A DNA stretch of 64,000 nucleotides from Polaromonas sp. (GTDB lineage: Bacteria > Pseudomonadota > Gammaproteobacteria > Burkholderiales > Burkholderiaceae_C), in NCBI GenBank assembly GCA_021737975.1, contig JAIPCZ010000010.1, positions 1 through 64,000 on the forward strand, read 5' to 3'. Of this stretch, positions 26,098 through 35,729 are shown in pieces. Under the pieces are notes generated by a model. The model saw only the letters and a program-made list of their open reading frames with translations. It had not been told where the DNA came from and did not search any database. A program made the translations under genes and the position numbers. Position 1 is the stretch's first letter. Each line of letters begins with the position of its first letter.

Positions 26098-26573
26098 TCA
26101 CACCGGGATGGGCTTGCCCTGTCCTGTCCATGGCGTCCTCGTGCCCATCGGTCCTGTGCGGCACGAGGTGCCCTCAGTCCTGAACTTTCGCCATGGCAGT
26201 GGCGTAACCCATCTACAAGCCCGCGAGACTTGTGTTGCGAGCCTGACGCGCCCCGCGCTGTCGCCACACGGCGCGACACCAATCCGTGGAAGGCTCTCAG
26301 GCTGGCCGTCATGCGAATTCGCAATTCGGAAACAAATTCCTGGCGCGACCGGGCGTGTCAGCGATCTTTTTGATGCTTTCCGGCAACAGAATGCCATTTT
26401 TTCTTCGCGTTCATGGGTAAGTCCCTACTTAAGTTAACAGTTTGTTACCGTACAGTCATGATACAGAAACAGAAATAGGTTGGAAATTCTTTCTGGCTTG
26501 TGGCCTATCCCGGCGCAAATATTGCTTTGCTCTGCGTTCTACTTTTTAACTTAAACCCTCAAAAGGACAAAGC
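26098..26573. other. Intergenic region between tonB and the TonB-dependent receptor
   Basis: A stretch of 476 bases without a credible gene. It contains a perfect 12-base palindrome (TGCGAATTCGCA, 26312-26323). From about 26400 it becomes AT-rich and probably holds the receptor promoter. I found no convincing Fur box. There is no T-rich hairpin just after tonB, so some read-through into the receptor gene is possible. AAGGA at 26563-26567 is the receptor's ribosome site. Confidence 0.6.
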
Positions 26574-29522
26574 ATGCGTCAACAAGCATCCCCACACATT
26601 TATTGGAGGCGATCGGCCATTGCCATCGCTGCCAGCCTGTTGCTTTCTTCCGTTGCCGTCCACGCACAGCAAAGTGCTGGCTCGATCAGTGTCCGGGCAA
26701 CAAAGGATGCGCTTGTTGTTATCGAAAACAAACAGATCGGCGTGGTCCGCCAGGTGACGGCAAGCGCCGATGGCACGGCGCAGGTGACGCAGTTGCCCTC
26801 GGGCACCTATACGGTGACCGTGACCATGCCCGACGGCAAAAAAGAGTCCACAACCGTCACCGTCCAGGCTGGCGAGGGTTCCACGGCCTCCTTCGATTCA
26901 CTGAAACGTGTGGAGGTTGTCGGCCAGCGCACGAGGACTCTGGATGTCACTTCGACAGAATCGATCCAAACCCTGACCAAGGCCGCCATTGACCGTATCC
27001 CCGTCGTGAAGGATGTCACAGCCCTCACCCTGCTCGCGCCCGGCGCGGTGGAGGGCGACGGCCGGATCGGACAAACCGGCTCAAAAGCTGGAAATGTGCC
27101 ATCACTCGGCGGGGCATCACCTGCCGAGAATGCCTATTACATCAACGGTTTCAATGTGACCAACATTGTGAATGGCGTGGCATTTAACCAGGTCCCCTTT
27201 GAAGGCATTGCACAGCACTCTGTCAAGACGGGCGGCTACGGTGCTGAATTTGGTCGTTCTCTTGGCGGCGTGATCAGTGTCAATACCAAACGGGGAACAA
27301 ACGAATGGCATGGCGGGACCAGCATCAGTATCAGTCCTTCCTCCTTCTCGGGTTCTTCGGTCTACAGTGAAAAGAATGCCGTCACCGGTGCGTGGGACCT
27401 GAAGATGAGGGATGGGGGCAAAGACGACACCAAAGTCAATTTCTGGGCTGGCGGCCCGGTCATAGAAGACAAATTGTTCTTTTTTGGCTTGCTTCAAGGT
27501 TCCAGCTATTCATCGGAAGTTTATGGCGTCGACCGTCAGACCGAGTTGAAGAACGACACGCCTCAGTACCTGGTTAAATTGGACTGGAACCTCAACAAGA
27601 GCAATTTGTTGGAGTTGACGGCGTTCAGTGACGAGACGACAGACAAGATAAGCACTTGGAAATCACCGGCTGCCTACGGCACCGCGAAAGGGGATTTTGT
27701 CGGCACCGAGCAATACACCTATGGGGGCCAAAATCAGATCCTGAAATGGACCAGTTGGATCAACGACGATTTTAATGTCGCTGCCATGTACGGTGTTGGC
27801 AATTACGCCCGGACTTCCGACATCTCGACGGCGGCCTGCCCATTTGTTCGCGATGACCGGGTCAGCCCGCGAATTTCTTACGGCTGCTGGACTGCAACGA
27901 GCATTACGCTGCCTGAGGCAAAAGACAAGCGGGAAGCGTTCAGGGTGGATGCCGAGTACACCCTCGGCAAACACCAGATTCGTGCGGGTATGGATAACGA
28001 AGAGTATTCGGTGGTTGACGGCACCCGCTATCCGGGCACCACGCGCTACCAGATCAAAAACCTGGCTGATGGTTCAACGCTGTCAAATGGCTACACGAAC
28101 ACCACGGGTGCCACCCAGTCTTATGTCGAGGCACGAACCTTTGAAAATGGCGGAACGTTCATCACCAAGAACTCAGCTTGGTATATCGAAGATAATTTTC
28201 AGGTCACAAAAGACATCCTGGTCAATGCCGGTATCCGTAATGAACAGTTCACCAACCTGAATGCGGCGGGCGTGCCATTCATTGACGTCAAGAACACCTG
28301 GGCGCCGCGTTTTGGTGCCACTTGGGACGTGACAGGCAAGAGCGATTTGAAGGTGTATGGAAACTGGGGGCGCTACTACATCCCCGTGTATGCGAACACC
28401 AATGTCAGGCTTTCTGGAACGGAGACTGATTTCCGGGACTTTTATGAATACGGAGGCACTGTGGGTGCGCTGCCCTATCAGATTCCGGCGCTTGGTGCCC
28501 AGCTGGGTTCGCGTTTGATCACCAGCAACGGTGTGACGCCAAACCCGAAATCGGTGGTTGACCCCAACATCCAGCCAATGTACCAGGACGAGTTGATCCT
28601 TGGTTTCCAAAAGGCATTGGCAAACGGCTGGTCCTATGGCGTGAAATATACGCACCGCGAATTGAAAAGTGCGATGGATGACATCTGCAACGACGAAGGC
28701 GCGTATTTGTGGGCCAGTGAAAATGGCTACACCGAGGACGAGGCGAATGCCATAGCAGGAGCCATTGGCCATTGTTTCCTGTACAACCCCGGCAAAAGCC
28801 TGACCGCGAATGTCGATTTGGATGGCTCAGGCGTTCTTACCCCTGTGAACATTCCGTCAACAGCCTTGCTGATGCCCGAGCCCAAGCGGCTCTACGATGC
28901 CATCGAGTTTTCTTTTGAGCGCGCCTGGGACAAGAAGTGGAGTCTTCAGGGTTCCTATGTCTATGCCCGCAGCCGCGGCAACACCGAAGGTTACGTCAAG
29001 TCCGATATCGGTCAGGACGACGCGGGCATTAGCCAGGACTTTGACTATCCAGGCTTGATGGAAGGTTCCTATGGCGATCTGCCCAACGACCGTCGTCACA
29101 CCTTCAAGATCTTCGGCTCTTACGCGATGAACGACGAATGGCGTCTGGGCGGTAGCCTGATTGCCAAGAGCGGTCGGCCGAAGAATTGTTTTGGCTACTA
29201 CGACGGCACGCTGGACACGGTTTCTATTTACTACGGTTCCTCGTCCTTCTATTGTGATGGCAAGTTGACACCGCGCGGTACCCAAGGGCGTTTGCCTTGG
29301 ACCAGGGAAGTCAATTTGCAGGCCACCTACACACCGCATTGGCTGAAGGGCCTGACCGTTACGGTCGACGCCTTGAATGTCTTCAACGAGCGGGGTGTTC
29401 GTGGCGTCAATGAGCAAGCGGAGTTTGGTGTCTCTACACCTGACCCGGCCTACCTGCAGCCTGTTGCCACAAGCATTCAAAGCGCTCGCAGCTTCCGTTT
29501 GACGGCACTGTATGAGTTTTAA
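26574..29522 (+). CDS. TonB-dependent receptor, Oar-like
   Basis: A 982-residue outer-membrane receptor. The signal peptide ends near VHAQQ (residue 33). A small beta-sandwich domain of the carboxypeptidase-regulatory type (about 35-110, ending TVTVQAGEGSTASF) precedes a TonB-box-like KRVEVVGQRT. The plug contains NAYYINGFNVTNIVNGVAFNQ and GAEFGRSLGGVISVNTKRG. A 22-strand-type barrel follows and ends with an aromatic residue (TALYEF). This architecture is that of Oar/OmpA-related receptors that import or sense larger ligands such as peptides or carbohydrates rather than simple siderophores. The adjacent exbB-exbD-exbD-tonB operon probably energises it. Confidence 0.88.
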   Translation: MRQQASPHIYWRRSAIAIAASLLLSSVAVHAQQSAGSISVRATKDALVVIENKQIGVVRQVTASADGTAQVTQLPSGTYTVTVTMPDGKKESTTVTVQAGEGSTASFDSLKRVEVVGQRTRTLDVTSTESIQTLTKAAIDRIPVVKDVTALTLLAPGAVEGDGRIGQTGSKAGNVPSLGGASPAENAYYINGFNVTNIVNGVAFNQVPFEGIAQHSVKTGGYGAEFGRSLGGVISVNTKRGTNEWHGGTSISISPSSFSGSSVYSEKNAVTGAWDLKMRDGGKDDTKVNFWAGGPVIEDKLFFFGLLQGSSYSSEVYGVDRQTELKNDTPQYLVKLDWNLNKSNLLELTAFSDETTDKISTWKSPAAYGTAKGDFVGTEQYTYGGQNQILKWTSWINDDFNVAAMYGVGNYARTSDISTAACPFVRDDRVSPRISYGCWTATSITLPEAKDKREAFRVDAEYTLGKHQIRAGMDNEEYSVVDGTRYPGTTRYQIKNLADGSTLSNGYTNTTGATQSYVEARTFENGGTFITKNSAWYIEDNFQVTKDILVNAGIRNEQFTNLNAAGVPFIDVKNTWAPRFGATWDVTGKSDLKVYGNWGRYYIPVYANTNVRLSGTETDFRDFYEYGGTVGALPYQIPALGAQLGSRLITSNGVTPNPKSVVDPNIQPMYQDELILGFQKALANGWSYGVKYTHRELKSAMDDICNDEGAYLWASENGYTEDEANAIAGAIGHCFLYNPGKSLTANVDLDGSGVLTPVNIPSTALLMPEPKRLYDAIEFSFERAWDKKWSLQGSYVYARSRGNTEGYVKSDIGQDDAGISQDFDYPGLMEGSYGDLPNDRRHTFKIFGSYAMNDEWRLGGSLIAKSGRPKNCFGYYDGTLDTVSIYYGSSSFYCDGKLTPRGTQGRLPWTREVNLQATYTPHWLKGLTVTVDALNVFNERGVRGVNEQAEFGVSTPDPAYLQPVATSIQSARSFRLTALYEF

Positions 29523-29538
29523 GCTCTAAAGCCATCAG

Positions 29539-29565
29539 AAAAAACCCGGCTTGGCCGGGTTTTTT
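29539..29565. terminator. Bidirectional intrinsic terminator after the receptor gene
   Basis: A perfect 12-base-pair stem (29539-29550 with 29554-29565) whose outer six pairs are A-T. It gives a T run in both directions, serving the receptor gene and the opposing RND operon. Confidence 0.9.
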
Positions 29566-29642
29566 CTTTGCTGATCGGGGGATTTTTGTCTCTCCCCCGG
29601 GGGCACTTGCCGGCCATCAAGAATTAGCTATCAATCCGGACC

Positions 29643-32600
29643 TCAGGCGTTGCGAGCGAGGGTGGTTTTCAGCAAGCGATAGCTCCATCGCAACAGCAAC
29701 AGGGCCAGCAGCGCCTCGCCCAGCGTCAGCACAAAGGCCATGAACGCGTTGCCCTGGGCTGCCCGGGTGCGGAACTTGGCCATCGCCCGGTCCCGGGCGA
29801 TCTCGATGCTGTCATAAAAGGTCGGCACCACCAGCAGCGTCAGCACGGTCGAGGTGATGGTGCCGCCGATGATGGCCACGGCCAGGGGCTGGTAGAACTC
29901 GCCGCCCTCGCCAAGTCCGATCGCCACCGGCAGCATGCCGGCAATCAGGGCAAAAGTGGTCATCAGGATCGGACGCAAACGAACCCGCCCGGCATGCATC
30001 AGGGCTTCTTCGCGCCCCTCGCCTTCGGCTTCCTTCTTGCGGGCGGCGTCGAGCAGCAGGATGGCATTCTTGGCCACCAGGCCCATGAGCATGATGATGC
30101 CGATGAAACTCATCAGGTTCAGCGTCCCACGAGTCACCAGCAGGGCCAGAACCACACCGATGAGCGACAACGGCAGCGACAACATCACAGCCAGTGGCGC
30201 GGTGAACGAGCCAAACTGCATCACCAAAATCAGGTACATGAGGCCAATGCCCGACAGCAGCGCAATCAGCATTTCGGTAAACAGCTCTTTTTGATCCTGA
30301 CCAGCACCGCCCAGCGCGAGCCCGTAGCCAGGGGGATAGTCGAAGGACTTTGCCAGTTTCATGGCATCGTCGGTGACTTCGCCGTTGGAGCGGCCTTGCG
30401 CATTGGCCGACACGGTCATATTGCGCTTGCCGTTGGCGTGCTCAATGCCCGACGGTCCCTGCCCCATGCTGATGGTGGCAATCTGGTCCAGGGGCACCAT
30501 CAGGTTGCTGCCAGGGACGGCAATCGGCAATCGCTCAATATTTTCCTTGTTGACCCGGTCGTCAGGGTGGAGCCGTACAGCGACATCGCGTGCCTCGCCG
30601 GTGGGGTCTACCCAATCACCGACTTCGATCCCGGCAAAGGCGACACGCAGGGCTTGCGCCGCGTCGTTCGCAGAGATGCCCAGGGCGTTGGCCAGTCCCC
30701 GGTCCAACTCGACCTTCAGTTCCTTTTTTGGGTCTTGCTCGGACAGGCCGACATCGACGGCGCCAGGCACGAGGCGCAGTTTTTCCATGTAGGCGTTGGT
30801 GATCTCCAGCAGTTTGCGTGAATCCGGGCCAGTAAAGTCAATCTGGATTGGTTTGCGCGCACCGTTGTTCAAGTCGTCTAAGACGGTGTATTCAGCACCA
30901 ACCAGTGTGCGCACCTTTTCGCGCAATTCAGCGGCAATTTCCTTGGCGCTACGCACGCGAGTGTTGCGTTTGCCGATGTCGACATAGATGCGTCCGCCAT
31001 TGGCCGTGATGTTGCTGTTGGTCTCCTTGGTCTCGGCAATGGAGCGGGCCAGCGCGGCGGCGCGCTCCATCTTCAGGCGCGCATATTCGACCGACGAGGA
31101 GGCCGGTGTGCGCACATCAATCATCAAGTTGCCGGAATCACTGGCCGGCAAAAACGCAGTGCCTCCCCACTTGACCTGCAGACCCACTGCCCCAAACAGA
31201 CTCAGTACCGCAATGGCGGTCATCCAGCGACGGTGGTGCAAGGCCCAGGCAATGACGTTGCCGTAGCGGTCGGCTTGGTGGTTAAACCAATTGTTGAAGC
31301 GTGCCAGCATCGCGCTGATGCCCGTCTTGGGCGCGGTGTGGTGACCCACGGGGTCGCCCCAATAGGCCGACAGCAAGGGGTCGAGCGTGAAGGAGATGCC
31401 CAGGCTCACCAGCACCGAGCACGTGACCGTCAGGGCAAACGGGCGAAACCATTCGCCCGAGACGCCGGGCATGAAGGCCACGGGGATGAATACCGCAATG
31501 ATGGAAAACGTGGTGGCAGCAACCGCCATACCAATTTCGGCCGTGCCTTCGAGCGACGCCGTGCGACGATCCGACCCGCGCTGCATGTGGCGCACGATGT
31601 TTTCCCGCACCACAATGGCATCGTCAATCAGCACGCCAATGGCCAAGGAAAGGCCAAGCAGCGTCATGAAATTGAGCGTGAACCCGCACAGCCACACGGC
31701 AATGAAGGCGGCAATGACGGAGGTAGGCAAGCTCAGTGCCGTGATCAGCGTGGAGCGCCAGGAGTTCAGAAAAGCGTAAACCACAAAAATCGTCAGCACG
31801 GCGCCCAGCATTAGGGATTCGATGACGTTGTTGAGGCTGCGCTGCGCGTCCACGCCGCCGTCGCGGGTGATTTCGAGTTGGGTTCCGGGGTGGTCCCTGT
31901 CGAACTCGGTATTGATTTCCTTGACCAGCTTACGCACATCGTTGGCAACACTCACGGTGCTGGCGTCACGCGAGCGGGTCACTAAAATACCCACATTCGG
32001 CTTGCCGCTGCGAATGCTGAAAGAGTCGATGTCGGCGAAGCCGTCGGTGATGCTGGCAACCTGGCCCAGCCGAATAGTCTGTCCATCGAAGCGTTTGACG
32101 ACGATGTTCTGAAACTCCTCCGGCGACTCGATGCGACCGACCAGACGGATGCTTTCTTCTTCGAGCTTTCCGCGAACTTTGCCGACCGGGGCATTGGTGT
32201 TCTGCGCGCGCAGCGCGGCAACCACTTCGCCAACCGAGACGTTGAATTCACGCAGCTTTTCCGAGCGGAGCAGAACCGACAACTCCCGCTTCAGCGAGCC
32301 ATTGATATTGACCGTGGCTACGCCGGCGATGCCGCGCAGTTTGTCGGCGAGCATATCTTCGGCCAGACGCGAAATCTCGGCGTGGCTCTGTTTGCTCGAT
32401 GACAAGGCCATGTTCATGATGGGTTGTGCCGCCGGGTCGAAGCGCCGCACAATCGGTTCGCGCATCTCGGTGGGCAACTTGTAGCGCGCACTGGAGATGA
32501 CGGTGCGAACATCATCTGCGGCTTCGATCATGTTCTTCTTGAACGAGAACTGGATCCAGAATCTGGCATTGCCTTCGCTGCTGGTCGAGTAGACCTCGGT

Positions 32601-32831
32601 GGCGCCCGAGACGCTCTGCAGGGACTTTTCCAGCCGGTTGACGATCTCGCGTTCGACCGAATCCGGCGAAGCACCGGGATAGGCAATAAAAACCTGAATT
32701 CCCGGAATTTCCACATCCGGATTTTGGTTGACCCGCAGTTTGTTGAGCGCCAACAGGCCCATGGCCATCAAGGCAATGATCAACACGATGGTGGGCGTGG
32801 GCCGCTTGATGCTGAAATCGGACAGGAACAT
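29643..32831 (-). CDS. RND-family multidrug efflux pump, inner-membrane subunit
   Basis: A 1062-residue HAE1/AcrB-type transporter with twelve expected membrane helices and two large periplasmic loops. It starts MFLSDFSIKRPTPTIVLII. Helix 4 carries LGLSLAIGVLIDDAIVVREN with the paired aspartates of the proton relay, and helix 10 contains the matching lysine region GLVAKNAILLLDAARKK. It exports hydrophobic compounds from periplasm or membrane together with the adaptor encoded 2 bases upstream. No outer-membrane channel gene is in the operon, so a TolC-like protein must come from elsewhere. Confidence 0.93.
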   Translation of the reverse strand: MFLSDFSIKRPTPTIVLIIALMAMGLLALNKLRVNQNPDVEIPGIQVFIAYPGASPDSVEREIVNRLEKSLQSVSGATEVYSTSSEGNARFWIQFSFKKNMIEAADDVRTVISSARYKLPTEMREPIVRRFDPAAQPIMNMALSSSKQSHAEISRLAEDMLADKLRGIAGVATVNINGSLKRELSVLLRSEKLREFNVSVGEVVAALRAQNTNAPVGKVRGKLEEESIRLVGRIESPEEFQNIVVKRFDGQTIRLGQVASITDGFADIDSFSIRSGKPNVGILVTRSRDASTVSVANDVRKLVKEINTEFDRDHPGTQLEITRDGGVDAQRSLNNVIESLMLGAVLTIFVVYAFLNSWRSTLITALSLPTSVIAAFIAVWLCGFTLNFMTLLGLSLAIGVLIDDAIVVRENIVRHMQRGSDRRTASLEGTAEIGMAVAATTFSIIAVFIPVAFMPGVSGEWFRPFALTVTCSVLVSLGISFTLDPLLSAYWGDPVGHHTAPKTGISAMLARFNNWFNHQADRYGNVIAWALHHRRWMTAIAVLSLFGAVGLQVKWGGTAFLPASDSGNLMIDVRTPASSSVEYARLKMERAAALARSIAETKETNSNITANGGRIYVDIGKRNTRVRSAKEIAAELREKVRTLVGAEYTVLDDLNNGARKPIQIDFTGPDSRKLLEITNAYMEKLRLVPGAVDVGLSEQDPKKELKVELDRGLANALGISANDAAQALRVAFAGIEVGDWVDPTGEARDVAVRLHPDDRVNKENIERLPIAVPGSNLMVPLDQIATISMGQGPSGIEHANGKRNMTVSANAQGRSNGEVTDDAMKLAKSFDYPPGYGLALGGAGQDQKELFTEMLIALLSGIGLMYLILVMQFGSFTAPLAVMLSLPLSLIGVVLALLVTRGTLNLMSFIGIIMLMGLVAKNAILLLDAARKKEAEGEGREEALMHAGRVRLRPILMTTFALIAGMLPVAIGLGEGGEFYQPLAVAIIGGTITSTVLTLLVVPTFYDSIEIARDRAMAKFRTRAAQGNAFMAFVLTLGEALLALLLLRWSYRLLKTTLARNA

Positions 32832-32833
32832 GT

Positions 32834-33979
32834 CTAGGACCCCTTGGCGGCAGAGGCAGCGGGCGCGGCGCTGGCTGCTGGCCGGGCGCTGACCAATTCA
32901 ACGCTCTGTCCATTCTTGAAGCTGGAACTCGGTCTGCGCAGGATGATGTCGCCATCGGCGAGCCCGCTGCGCACTTCGAAATCTCCGGTGCGCGGGTCAC
33001 GCTCGCCCAGTGTGACGTCAACCTGGTTCAGGGTGTTGTCCTTGGCGCGCCATACCAATGCTTTATCGCCAGAGCGCACCAACACCGTTTCGGGCAGCGT
33101 GACGGCCTGCATGGTGCTGGCCTCAATCGTCCCTTCCGCATAAAGACCTGACACAGCGGGTTGCTTGCCATTATTAAAGCTGACGAGCACTTCGACCTGA
33201 CGCGTCACGTCATTGGCGCTCGGGTCGACGCGGGTCACGGTGCCACGAAATTCCTGGCCCGCATAACCGTTGATGCGAAAGCTGACGGCCTGACCGACGC
33301 TGACCATGCGGATCTTGTCAGCCGACACGCGTCCGGCAAGGCGCATGCTGCTGGGGTCGAACACCTTGAGTAGTTCCTTGCCGATGGACGCGGTGTCACC
33401 GGCTGACACCTTGCGGTCGCTCACCATGCCATCAAACGGCGCACGCACAATGGTGCGTTCGAGTTGCTGGCGCGCCAGCACGGCACGCGCCTTGGACGCA
33501 GACAACTCGCTTTGCGCTGCGTTGCGCCGCACTTCAGCGTCGTCAATCGCCTGCAGGGATGTCATGCCAGAGGCGCGCAGCGTACTAAGGCGCTGCAGAT
33601 TGCGCTCGGCCTGGTCCAGCGCTTGAGTTGCGTTACGCACATTGGCCTCGGCTGATTGCACATTGTCACGTATTGAGGTCTGGTCGAGTCGCACCAGCAC
33701 ATCACCCCGGCGCACGACGTCCCCGTTTTCCTTGAGGACCTGCAGCACCACGGCAGACACCTCAGCCCGCAGATCGGCCTTGCGTTCAGGCTGGATCGAA
33801 CCGGTCACGACTGGGCCCGATGACAAGGCGTTGCTTCGGATGGTGAGGATGTCTTCCGGTGCAATGACCAGTTTGGCAGGAGCCGCCGTGGCGTCTTTCT
33901 TGTCGTCTTTGCTCGAAAATTTGTCGCAGGCGGCAAGGTTGGCAACCATAATGAAAACAATGAACATCAGGCGCAGCAT
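32834..33979 (-). CDS. RND efflux periplasmic adaptor lipoprotein
   Basis: A 381-residue membrane-fusion protein. The start at 33979 (MLRLMFIVFIMVANLAACDK) is chosen because GGAG lies 8 bases upstream and it gives a clean signal with lipobox LAAC. The open frame begins at 34024, but that would add a non-signal leader. The lipoyl half-motifs (NGDVVRRGDVLVRLDQ and RAPFDGMVSDRKVSAGD) flank an alpha-helical hairpin, and beta-barrel domains follow. The Ala-rich C-terminus is typical. It is translated 2 bases before the pump gene. Confidence 0.92.
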   Translation of the reverse strand: MLRLMFIVFIMVANLAACDKFSSKDDKKDATAAPAKLVIAPEDILTIRSNALSSGPVVTGSIQPERKADLRAEVSAVVLQVLKENGDVVRRGDVLVRLDQTSIRDNVQSAEANVRNATQALDQAERNLQRLSTLRASGMTSLQAIDDAEVRRNAAQSELSASKARAVLARQQLERTIVRAPFDGMVSDRKVSAGDTASIGKELLKVFDPSSMRLAGRVSADKIRMVSVGQAVSFRINGYAGQEFRGTVTRVDPSANDVTRQVEVLVSFNNGKQPAVSGLYAEGTIEASTMQAVTLPETVLVRSGDKALVWRAKDNTLNQVDVTLGERDPRTGDFEVRSGLADGDIILRRPSSSFKNGQSVELVSARPAASAAPAASAAKGS

Positions 33980-34112
33980 AGAGAAATCTCCGAGGGGTAA
34001 AACCAGAGGATGGGGAACCTGCATGGTGTGGTTTTTTTAAGGACTTTTGCGTGAGCGCGCCGATTATGACGTCAGCCCTCAAAGCCGCGCGCGGGGCAAG
34101 ACCAGGCAATCT

Positions 34113-35711
34113 TCAGGCCTTCACACCGGCAACGCCCGGCTGGAAGACACCGAAACAGGCGGTCCGGGTTTCATGCTGAGGTGGTAGCTTGGCGCACACC
34201 GCGTCAAGTTGTGCGGTCAACTTTTTGATCACCGCCGTGTGTTGGCCCTTGGCGTTCCACGCCAGCAGGCGCTGGCCCAGCTTCTCCAGGCCGCGCCGAT
34301 TGCGCTCGTAAAAAGCCTCCGGCGTCGGCTCCAGCTCGGACAGCACGCCAGCCGCCGCCTGCTCGATGCGTGGCGCATCTTGCGGGCTCAATTCGAGCAG
34401 GCGGTTGACATAGCCGCTGCCCCACTGCAGCCGCGTGGCCGGACCCTTGGATTCGTTCCAGGCTTTCTCGGTCCAGTCCAATGCGCCGCTCTTGTCGCCC
34501 CGCGCCCTGGCGTTGGCCGCCAGCACCAGCATGTGGTAGTAGGGCGACACGGCCTTGGGCAATTCGGCCGTGAGCAAGGCATCGGACTCGTCGAGCAGGC
34601 CGGCTTCGCTGAGCAGGTCGGCAGCGCCGGGAATGACGGCCTGGCGCTCGTAGGTGTTGGTGGTGGCCTGGTCGGCAGTGGCCACTGCCTGGCGCACCTG
34701 GGCCAACAAGGCCGTGTCAAGCGCGGGCTCAGTACCTTTGGGGGCATCGAGCTTGGCCAGCGCCACCTTGGCCGCCACAGCGGTCAGGCGATCGGCTTTG
34801 GACAAGCTGGCATCGAGCGCGAAACGGTCGAGCAGCTCGCGCCATTGCCCTGTCAAGGCACTGCGTTCCGCGCTGCCGACCTGGGTCAGGCTGGGAATCA
34901 GGTCGGTCGCGTAGTAAACCAGCACATCGAAGTTTGACCTTGCCAGACTGGTGTTGCCCAGCAGGTTCTTGACGCGTGCCAACGCGTTGGCTGTGTCGGG
35001 TTGCGCCGTCTTGTCAGCGGCAAAAGCCACCATCGCTTTAAGGTCCAGGCGGCTGGCTGCTTCGGGCTGACCTGGCGGGCAGGCTTGCGCCAGTTTGTGC
35101 AGCGTGTTGGCCAGTTCCTTTTGCGGCACCAGTTGGGCCTGGTCCTGATCCCATGAGTAATAGGCCAGCAAGCGCCAGGCCTCCGGCGACAGCGTGGCCT
35201 GGCTGTTGCCCAGTGCGCTGGCCAGCAGCTCTTTGACCGAGTTGCCGGCGCTCAAGCCCAGTCCCAGCACCTCCATGTACTTGCCGGCATCCACCTCGCC
35301 CGGCAGGCGTGTCAGCTCGCTGCCATCGGGCTTGAACAGGATCATGGTCGGATAACCGCGAACCTTGAATTGCGCCCCCAGCTTCTGCGCGCCCGGCGTG
35401 TCGCCGTCAAGGTACACGGGAACAAACAACTTGCTCAGGGCCAGGAAGTCCTGGCGGTTGAAGACGGTGGCCTTGATCTGGTTGCAGGGCGGGCACCAGA
35501 CCGCGCCCCAGTACAAGAACACCGGTTTGTTCGCCGCCCTGGCCTGGGCAAAAATCGGACCGATGTCGGCGCCGTCGGGTTTGACCCAGGCAATGCTTGC
35601 CGCGACTGCTGGGGCCGCCGGCACCACCGCCAGGGCAGGTTCAGGCGCTTTGGTGCAGGCTTGCAGCAGCGCCAAGCTCAGCAGCGTCCCAGTGGCAAGG
35701 CATCGGTTCAT
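34113..35711 (-). CDS. Thioredoxin-fold lipoprotein with long helical C-terminal region
   Basis: A 532-residue protein. The signal ends with lipobox LQAC (Cys19). A thioredoxin-like domain (about residues 40-160) has the redox motif VWCPPC (Cys73, Cys76) and the cis-proline region RGYPTMILF, resembling DsbD-gamma/Thioredoxin_7 proteins. The remaining ~370 residues are Ala/Leu-rich and probably helical repeats of TPR type. I recognise no enzyme there. It starts 18 bases after the Yej-like ATPase stop with a GGAGG site, so it looks like the last gene of that peptide-transport operon. The outer- or inner-membrane-anchored protein likely acts on disulfides in the periplasm. Its partners are unknown. 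Confidence 0.82.
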   Translation of the reverse strand: MNRCLATGTLLSLALLQACTKAPEPALAVVPAAPAVAASIAWVKPDGADIGPIFAQARAANKPVFLYWGAVWCPPCNQIKATVFNRQDFLALSKLFVPVYLDGDTPGAQKLGAQFKVRGYPTMILFKPDGSELTRLPGEVDAGKYMEVLGLGLSAGNSVKELLASALGNSQATLSPEAWRLLAYYSWDQDQAQLVPQKELANTLHKLAQACPPGQPEAASRLDLKAMVAFAADKTAQPDTANALARVKNLLGNTSLARSNFDVLVYYATDLIPSLTQVGSAERSALTGQWRELLDRFALDASLSKADRLTAVAAKVALAKLDAPKGTEPALDTALLAQVRQAVATADQATTNTYERQAVIPGAADLLSEAGLLDESDALLTAELPKAVSPYYHMLVLAANARARGDKSGALDWTEKAWNESKGPATRLQWGSGYVNRLLELSPQDAPRIEQAAAGVLSELEPTPEAFYERNRRGLEKLGQRLLAWNAKGQHTAVIKKLTAQLDAVCAKLPPQHETRTACFGVFQPGVAGVKA

Positions 35712-35729
35712 GGAAAACCTCCGGAAAGA

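Noticed and set aside
26400..26573. Possible Fur box before the TonB-dependent receptor
   Set aside because: The AT-rich stretch has no GATAATGATAATCATTATC-like symmetry. The receptor type is also not clearly for siderophores.
34068..34075. TGACGTCA palindrome upstream of the RND adaptor gene
   Set aside because: An 8-base palindrome is expected by chance several times in a window of this size, and no regulator is linked to it.
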